Below, piece by piece: positions 1-4,546 of a DNA stretch of 13,675 bases. Source of the stretch: CAVZLD01 sp964522605. Lineage in GTDB: Bacteria; Planctomycetota; Planctomycetia; Pirellulales; Pirellulaceae. The stretch covers positions 1 to 13,675 of the forward strand of contig CAZFWV010000174.1 in the NCBI GenBank assembly GCA_964522605.1, given 5' to 3'. Made by a program: the position numbers and the translations under genes. Below the pieces are notes generated by a model, which saw only the letters and a program-made list of their open reading frames with translations, was not told where the DNA came from and made no database searches. The stretch's first letter is position 1. Each line of letters starts with the position of its first letter.

Positions 1-29
1 CAGCAATCACTCACCTGAGCCGTTTCGGT

Positions 30-57
30 TTGACATCCCTTTGAAGTTCGTTATTCT
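30..57 (+). promoter_or_regulatory. Sigma70-type promoter candidate for the NodB/FG-GAP lipoprotein gene
   Basis: A perfect -35 hexamer TTGACA (30-35) is followed after 16 bp by TATTCT (52-57), a 4/6 match to the -10 consensus. Transcription would begin near 64, about 46 nt before the GTG at 110. This argues against translation from the in-frame TTG at 41, which would lie upstream of the transcript start. Read by eye; consensus taken from general bacterial sigma70. Confidence 0.5.
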
Positions 58-93
58 GCGCAAGTCACTGCGTGGACAACCTCGTCCTCCAAA

Positions 94-103
94 AGAGGAA
101 GGA
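94..103 (+). promoter_or_regulatory. Ribosome binding site that sets the GTG start at 110
   Basis: The purine run AGAGGAAGGA contains a strong Shine-Dalgarno core (AGGAAGG, 96-102) with 7 nt spacing to GTG 110-112. The longer reading from TTG 41 has no comparable site. Starting at 110 also puts a lipoprotein signal at the very N-terminus. Confidence 0.75.
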
Positions 104-109
104 ATTCTC

Positions 110-1966
110 GTGCGACCAACGTTCCTTTTTGCGGGCGTGTTCCTGCTGGCCGGATGCACTTCGGATGCGTTGGCAGCCGGCCAAGGCAACCGCTTGACAT
201 ACCTCGATCGACCGGCAGATCCGTATTACGTCGGCACCGAGTTCCCGCGTCTGATCACGCCTCAGTGGATCGGGGAAGAAGGCGTAGAAGCCGTCATCGT
301 CCTGGCAATTGATGACTTGCGCGACACGGCCCGTTATGAAGCCTACCTACGACCGATTCTCGATCGATTGAAGCAAGCGGAAACGCCCGCTGGAATGAGC
401 ATCATGACGGTGGCAGTCGACCCGCACGACGCACAACTGCAGACCTGGCTCGCGGAGCATGTCACACTCGAAGTCCACACGCTGGATCATCCGTGCCCCT
501 TGCTTGCGGGCGGCCGATTGGATGCGGCCCGCGCAACGTATGAAGGTTGTCTTGAGCGGCTGACCCAGATTCCCGGCAATCAGCCCGTCGCGATGCGCCT
601 GCCCTGTTGTGATTCTCAGAACACGCCCAGCCCGCGATTCTGGAGCGAGATCTTCTCGCGCGTGTCACCGCAAGGAAACTTCCTGGCCCTGGACAGCTCG
701 GTCTTCAACGTCACGACGCCCGCGGATCGAAGCCTGCCTTCTGAACTCACCAGGGACACGGACGGGCGAAGCCGATTCGAGAAATATCTGCCGTTTCCAT
801 CTTTCGTCAATCGCATCGACAACTATCCCTATCCTTACGTGATCGATCGGGTCTGCTGGGAAATCCCGTGCATGGTTCCCAGCGATTGGGAAGCGCAGAA
901 TCTCCAGCAACCGTTCAACCCCCAAACCGTCGCCGACTTCAAGGCCGCCGTGGACGTGGCCGTGCGAAAGCGGGGGACCTTCAGTCTGGTGTTTCATCCT
1001 CACGGCTGGATTCGGAATGACCAAATCGTCGAGTTGGTCGACTACGCTGTCCGGCGCTACGGTAATCGAGTGCGATTCCTCAACTTCCACCAGGTTCTTC
1101 AACGATTGAACCACCATTTGCTCGCCAATGCACCCTTGCGCAACGACGACGGCTCCGCACGCAAAGTGCGGATACTCGATATCAACAACGACGGGATCAT
1201 GGATGTCGTGATCCCCCATGCGGACGGTCGCCTGTCGACGCGCCTGTGGTTGCCCGATCAAGAAGTTTGGCACGAGTCCACTCAGTCCCTTCCGGCAACA
1301 TTCCACCGATTTGGCGTGCTCGACGAAACGGGAACCGCCGGTCTTATCGCCGTTCGACAAGATGGCCTCGGCTTCTACCAGTTCCAGGGAAAAACCTGGG
1401 TCGAGCAAGCTGATCGCGTGGATTGGGAGTCGTTGTCGACACGATGGCGCGAACGAATGGCCACGCCCGCGGAGCTCGATGCGCTGCGTTTGCGAGATGT
1501 CGATCACGACGGAATCTGCGAACTGCTCGTGTCCGAGGACGAAGAGAGTCTGATCCTAAGACGGTCGGCAACCGGAACCTGGCGGCCCGCGCCGTACAAC
1601 CTTCCAAAGGGAGTGGTTCTGGCACGCGCTGAAGGCAAAGACGCGGGGCTGCGTTTCGTCGATGTCGATGGCGACGGATACGATGACTGCCTATTCTCCG
1701 ACGGCCAATCGTACTCCTTACATCGTTTCGTCTCTCCCCAAGCCGGTTGGTCTCAGCCTTTGCTCCAAGGCAACCGTCACGACCCACCCACCGACCGCCC
1801 AGTGATCCCTGCCATCATTCGAGCGGACGGTACGAACAACGGTGCCTGGTTCCATTCCCGCCATCTGTGGGTCCAAAATGAAGATACCGATCGATTACCC
1901 GACCGCGTCGATCGGCTATCGTTCGACGAAATGCTGCGTGCGTCCCAGCCCGCCGGCGCGCAGTGA
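110..1966 (+). CDS. Predicted lipoprotein: NodB-type polysaccharide deacetylase with FG-GAP/VCBS calcium loops
   Basis: 618 residues from GTG 110, chosen for its ribosome binding site and signal. The N-terminus (MRPTFLFAGVFLLAGC) is a short lipoprotein signal with lipobox LAGC and lipid-accepting Cys16. A NodB homology domain spans roughly residues 55-330: paired aspartates D68-D69 in AIDDL (motif 1), H123-T-L-D-H127 (HxxxH metal-ligand motif 2), RLPCC at 163-167 (motif 3) and FHPHG near 295-299 (late histidine motif). The metal-binding and catalytic set therefore appears intact, predicting hydrolytic deacetylation of an N- or O-acetylated glycan; the substrate is unknown. The C-terminal half holds three FG-GAP/VCBS calcium loops at about 357-365, 463-471 and 518-526 (DINNDG, DVDHDG, DVDGDG), which in other proteins form propeller blades. 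The protein would be tethered to a membrane facing the periplasm or outside. The gene stands alone; downstream is 721 bp without a gene. A type I signal peptide cut after ALA is possible instead of lipidation. Confidence 0.85.
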   Translation: MRPTFLFAGVFLLAGCTSDALAAGQGNRLTYLDRPADPYYVGTEFPRLITPQWIGEEGVEAVIVLAIDDLRDTARYEAYLRPILDRLKQAETPAGMSIMTVAVDPHDAQLQTWLAEHVTLEVHTLDHPCPLLAGGRLDAARATYEGCLERLTQIPGNQPVAMRLPCCDSQNTPSPRFWSEIFSRVSPQGNFLALDSSVFNVTTPADRSLPSELTRDTDGRSRFEKYLPFPSFVNRIDNYPYPYVIDRVCWEIPCMVPSDWEAQNLQQPFNPQTVADFKAAVDVAVRKRGTFSLVFHPHGWIRNDQIVELVDYAVRRYGNRVRFLNFHQVLQRLNHHLLANAPLRNDDGSARKVRILDINNDGIMDVVIPHADGRLSTRLWLPDQEVWHESTQSLPATFHRFGVLDETGTAGLIAVRQDGLGFYQFQGKTWVEQADRVDWESLSTRWRERMATPAELDALRLRDVDHDGICELLVSEDEESLILRRSATGTWRPAPYNLPKGVVLARAEGKDAGLRFVDVDGDGYDDCLFSDGQSYSLHRFVSPQAGWSQPLLQGNRHDPPTDRPVIPAIIRADGTNNGAWFHSRHLWVQNEDTDRLPDRVDRLSFDEMLRASQPAGAQ

Positions 1967-2036
1967 CCCGATCCGTCATCGAAATCGGTGATCGCAACAA
2001 TCGGGAGCCCCCCCCGCGGGCCGCCGGTCCGTTGAG

Positions 2037-2201
2037 CCGCAGCCGTCAGGCGAGGCTCGTTTAACCCGCAGCCGTCAGGCGAGGTTCGTTCAGCCCACAG
2101 GCTCACGCAGCGCGCAGGGAGCCGCCCATTTCCGGGGGGGCGACGGCCAGCGCCAACCGGATCCAGAAGCCGTCCTCGCCTGACGGCTGCGGGTTAAACG
2201 A
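2037..2201. repeat. REP/BIME-like cluster: two direct and one inverted copy of a 19-nt core
   Basis: The core CCGCAGCCGTCAGGCGAGG occurs at 2037-2055 and again at 2066-2084 (29-bp period), and as its exact reverse complement at 2174-2192. With flanks, 2057-2084 and 2174-2201 form a perfect 28-bp inverted repeat around an 89-bp centre. Each core has its own small stem, GCC-GTCA-GGC. The layout resembles REP/BIME clusters or a short MITE. No transposase or RAYT-type gene is nearby. Recollection that this core recurs in planctomycete genomes is unverified here. Confidence 0.75.
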
Positions 2202-2415
2202 ATCGCCGCGGGGAGGATGCTGTAACTTCTCCCGAGCCAACAACTTAAAAGTTGCTGATGTTCTGCTTCTGAAACACAATGATCCTGCTGGCAATTCCCC
2301 CCTCCGATGCGTGCACTTGGCGCGCACCTGTGACACAGCCGCACACGCCAAGAAATCAGCGGAAAAACGAGTTTGCCTAATCAGAATTTTTTTTGTATTT
2401 CGTGCATTCCTTTGA

Positions 2416-2444
2416 TTCACAAACGGTCCAAGACCCGCTATAAC
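2416..2444 (+). promoter_or_regulatory. Sigma70-type promoter candidate for the double PEP-CTERM gene
   Basis: TTCACA (2416-2421, 5/6) and TATAAC (2439-2444, 5/6) are separated by exactly 17 bp. An A/T-rich stretch with a T8 run lies just upstream (about 2385-2400) and could serve as an UP element. The predicted start near 2451 gives a leader of about 237 nt before ATG 2688. Confidence 0.55.
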
Positions 2445-2550
2445 TATCTCTCGCCTAAAGTACGTATCTTCCGAACACAAGAAGATTTCTTATTGATCCA
2501 AAATCGGAGTCCCGTTCAGTGGAGCGTTGCTAGTGAGAGCAGACACCTGA

Positions 2551-2590
2551 CCTTTAGTTAAGGACTAAGGTTTCGGTTTACCTAAAACCG
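2551..2590 (+). promoter_or_regulatory. Two adjacent hairpins in the 5' leader of the double PEP-CTERM gene
   Basis: Hairpin one (2551-2570) pairs CCTT(T)AGT with ACTAAGG around loop TAAGG, seven pairs with one bulged T. Hairpin two (2574-2590) pairs CGGTTT with AAACCG around loop ACCTA. AGGT (2568-2571) can instead pair with ACCT (2580-2583), so alternative folds are possible. No known riboswitch class is recognised. They may be a control element or only local structure. Confidence 0.3.
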
Positions 2591-2687
2591 CACTGATCAC
2601 CAAGCCTTGCGACTCGGTGTGACGTGTGTAGGCAGCAGGATGCGGTGTCTCTGTCTCTAACATCCATTGAATCCTAGGGGAACTCCG

Positions 2688-4088
2688 ATGATGAGATCTC
2701 ACGATCATCTAGGGATCAAACTTCTATTGGCCGCCGGTGTGGTGGCCTGCAGCGTCGTGGGCGTGGCGACCGCCAGTCCGCGATATGGTGGCGAATGCCA
2801 CTATTGTCACACGAACCAACAAGAGAATGCGCTGAAGATCGAGGGCTTTAAGACCATCCAAGATGATCTGAAAGTCTTCGAGGTCACTCCCGGGGGTTCG
2901 GTCGATTTCACCTTTAACGTTGATAATCCCGGAGACCCGGAATACTACCGACTCGTTGTCCGCGGCCTCGATCATCTGAATGGTGAGAGCAATGAGGAAG
3001 GGCTGGCGATGTACTTGCCGCGACTTTATACGCCCGATCCCGATTGGGCGACAAAGGGCGGGACAACGCAATCGCAGTATCTGTTCCGCGAGGGACAGTT
3101 CTACGAAGTCGGGCCCGAAGACGAGCCAATGGCGTTCGTGTACAACCTGACGGTTGGCCCGGACGTTGAGCATGGACTCTATGAGCTCAGCGTGAATGTG
3201 GGCGGAGGGAGTCCCGAGAACACGCAGCTCGGACAGATGGCGACCGGCGGTTGGTTTTATGATGAAGAGTTTCTGCTGCGGGTCGTTCCGGAGCCAGGGT
3301 CGGCGATGCTGCTTTTGATGGGGGTAGTCATGCTCGGAAGCCTGCGAAAGAGCGGCCGCAAGTCAGTGGCCATGCTCGCCATCGTCTCGATGGTTGGTCT
3401 GATGACGACGAATGCGGCGCACGCCTTCCCGAGTCGGTCGGGCAATTGTGCCGTGTGTCACAACATCCAGGGCCCATCCGAGGCAACGGGCGATTTTGAA
3501 ATCAAGGATGCGGAGGGAACCGCGACGGATGCGTTCACGGCGGCCCCTGGCGACGAGGTCACCTTCCGTTTCGACTTTACGCAGCTCGTCGAAGATACGC
3601 AGAATCCCGGAACTTTCCGCCGGGGTTACATGATTCTCGACAAGTTGGATCTGTTGAACGTGGGCCCGGACCAGCCACCGGTCACAGACGAGATTGCGAC
3701 CACGCCTCGCAAGTACACCCCGACGAACGTTGGTGAGGAAGATGGTCAATGGCACGATGCCAGCCGCCGCGCTGGCGTCGATTGGTACATCGGACCCTTC
3801 GGGCAGTACTTCGCCCAAGATTCGACGGACCCAACCGAGTCGATGTTATTCCCACTCACCCTGGGAACGGATGTTGAACCGGGTACATACCACCTGGCAG
3901 CAACTCTATCCGGGGGTCGCGTGACGGATGAACTGTACCTGAACGGCTGGTACGTGACGAAGAATTTCACCCTCACCGTCACGCCGCCAGGCCTAGACGC
4001 AACGGTCACGATTCCCGAACCGAGCAGCCTGATTCTGCTGGGTCTGGCCGTGCCGATGCTCCTGCGACGAGCCCGCCGAAGGCGTTAG
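2688..4088 (+). CDS. Double PEP-CTERM protein with two CxxCH/beta-domain units joined in one frame
   Basis: 466 residues. ATG 2688 is chosen because AGGGGAA (2676-2682) sits 5-6 nt upstream; ATG 2691 is also possible and the TTG at 2667 unlikely. Order: signal peptide (about 1-30, ending ATAS); CHYCH (37-41), a CxxCH c-type heme motif; beta-rich domain (about 60-195); internal PEP-CTERM signal with VPEP (200-203), hydrophobic helix (205-217) and basic RKSGRK (220-225); immediately a second signal-peptide-like segment ending AHA (to about 246); CAVCH (254-258); a second beta-rich domain (about 270-435); terminal PEP-CTERM with IPEP (442-445), helix and RRARRRR. The halves are alignable: YTP..., EPMAF...DVEHGLY against ESMLF...DVEPGTY, and GWFYDEEF against GWYVTKNF, so this is an old duplication. 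A Met conserved in both halves could be the second heme ligand. PEP-CTERM proteins are exported and sorted by an exosortase; none is in this window. The role is unknown; heme attachment is inferred from the motif only. Confidence 0.85.
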   Translation: MMRSHDHLGIKLLLAAGVVACSVVGVATASPRYGGECHYCHTNQQENALKIEGFKTIQDDLKVFEVTPGGSVDFTFNVDNPGDPEYYRLVVRGLDHLNGESNEEGLAMYLPRLYTPDPDWATKGGTTQSQYLFREGQFYEVGPEDEPMAFVYNLTVGPDVEHGLYELSVNVGGGSPENTQLGQMATGGWFYDEEFLLRVVPEPGSAMLLLMGVVMLGSLRKSGRKSVAMLAIVSMVGLMTTNAAHAFPSRSGNCAVCHNIQGPSEATGDFEIKDAEGTATDAFTAAPGDEVTFRFDFTQLVEDTQNPGTFRRGYMILDKLDLLNVGPDQPPVTDEIATTPRKYTPTNVGEEDGQWHDASRRAGVDWYIGPFGQYFAQDSTDPTESMLFPLTLGTDVEPGTYHLAATLSGGRVTDELYLNGWYVTKNFTLTVTPPGLDATVTIPEPSSLILLGLAVPMLLRRARRRR

Positions 4089-4118
4089 GCGTCGCATGAT
4101 TGCGAAAAGATCGCTCAG

Positions 4119-4155
4119 CCGCCCTGGTCATGGGACTCGTCCCGGGCCAGGGCGG
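4119..4155 (+). terminator. Terminator-like hairpin after the double PEP-CTERM gene
   Basis: CCGCCCTGG (4119-4127) pairs perfectly with CCAGGGCGG (4147-4155). Inside, GGGA (4132-4135) pairs with TCCC (4140-4143) around loop CTCG. The stem starts 30 nt after the stop codon. The following TCTGCTTT is only a weak T tract, so this may terminate inefficiently, need Rho, or simply protect the mRNA end. Confidence 0.5.
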
Positions 4156-4239
4156 TCTGCTTTGCGCTACCCAGCAGGCCGACTGGTCGCACGGGCTTAG
4201 CCTGCTTGCACTGCGATTTGTCGCCGAAGTCCCCCGTAT

Positions 4240-4304
4240 GTAGCCGAAGTCGTGAGACTTCGGAGGTTCGGGGGTGCGATCCGAATTCTCACGAATTCGG
4301 CTAC
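4240..4304. repeat. Inverted pair of 8-bp hairpins with compensatory stem changes
   Basis: Arm one is CCGAAGTC-GTGA-GACTTCGG (4244-4263), a perfect 8-bp stem with a GTGA loop. Arm two is CCGAATTC-TCAC-GAATTCGG (4281-4300), a perfect 8-bp stem whose loop is the reverse complement of the first. Outer GTAG (4240-4243) pairs with CTAC (4301-4304), so the whole element is an inverted repeat. The arms differ only at one stem position on each side, and both substitutions keep pairing (G-C replaced by T-A). It lies between genes and is probably a dispersed intergenic repeat; function unknown. Confidence 0.75.
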
Positions 4305-4388
4305 GAAGCGAACTTCGCCCAATGCATACAGACGAATCCGTGTTTCCGCGCGAGGACCTGTGCCTATTTTTTTGCTTGACATTTCGAC

Positions 4389-4418
4389 TCGACAGCCTTC
4401 CCAACTTTCGTGTATCGT
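4389..4418 (+). promoter_or_regulatory. Promoter candidate for the LEPR/GH56-like gene
   Basis: TCGACA (4389-4394, 5/6) and TATCGT (4413-4418, 4/6) are 18 bp apart, giving a start near 4425 and a leader of about 120 nt. A perfect TTGACA lies 13 bp further upstream (4376-4381) but has no -10 at normal spacing. The assignment is tentative. Confidence 0.35.
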
Positions 4419-4546
4419 CTCGCCCGGCAAGGCACGAATTCAGGTCATAGGGTCAAGCTCTCGTCGAAAACCGGTCCCGGCCTTCTGGCCGTTCTCAACC
4501 GACCGCTCGGCAATCACTCGCTGCCGAATCGGGAGCATCCCAGGGT

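Larger units (their letters stand above)
1967..2687. other. 721-bp gene-free interval: repeat cluster, promoter and leader
   Basis: No credible gene on either strand; open frames here cross the repeats and lack family motifs or good ribosome binding sites. The left part (to about 2205) is GC-rich and holds a REP-like cluster. From about 2220 the base composition becomes noticeably more A/T-rich, with a T tract at 2389-2396 that could act as an UP element. This is followed by a promoter candidate (2416-2444) and a leader of about 237 nt with two hairpins. A small stem CAACT/AGTTG lies near 2240-2255. No convincing terminator for the upstream gene was found. Confidence 0.6.
4089..4546. other. 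458-bp gene-free interval: terminator, paired hairpin repeat and promoter
   Basis: No credible gene on either strand. From left to right it contains a terminator-like hairpin just after the double PEP-CTERM gene, a two-hairpin inverted element with a third small stem (CGAAG-CGAA-CTTCG, 4304-4317), a T-rich stretch (4366-4373) and a promoter candidate for the next gene. GCCGAAGTC occurs twice (4223-4231 and 4243-4251), hinting at a decayed extra copy of the hairpin arm. Confidence 0.6.

Noticed and set aside
665..1507. 280-codon open frame on the minus strand
   Set aside because: Lies fully antisense to the NodB/FG-GAP gene, whose motifs are clear. The antisense peptide has no recognisable domain, signal or ribosome site.
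2037..2201. CRISPR array
   Set aside because: Only three copies, one inverted, with unequal spacing and no cas genes; fits REP/BIME-like repeats better.
2103..2480. 125-codon minus-strand open frame in the gap before the double PEP-CTERM gene
   Set aside because: It reads through the REP-like repeat and the promoter region, has no domain and no convincing ribosome site.
4376..4381. Perfect TTGACA upstream of the LEPR/GH56-like gene
   Set aside because: No -10 match occurs 15-19 bp downstream (TATCGT is 31 bp away), so the weaker TCGACA at 4389 with 18-bp spacing is preferred.
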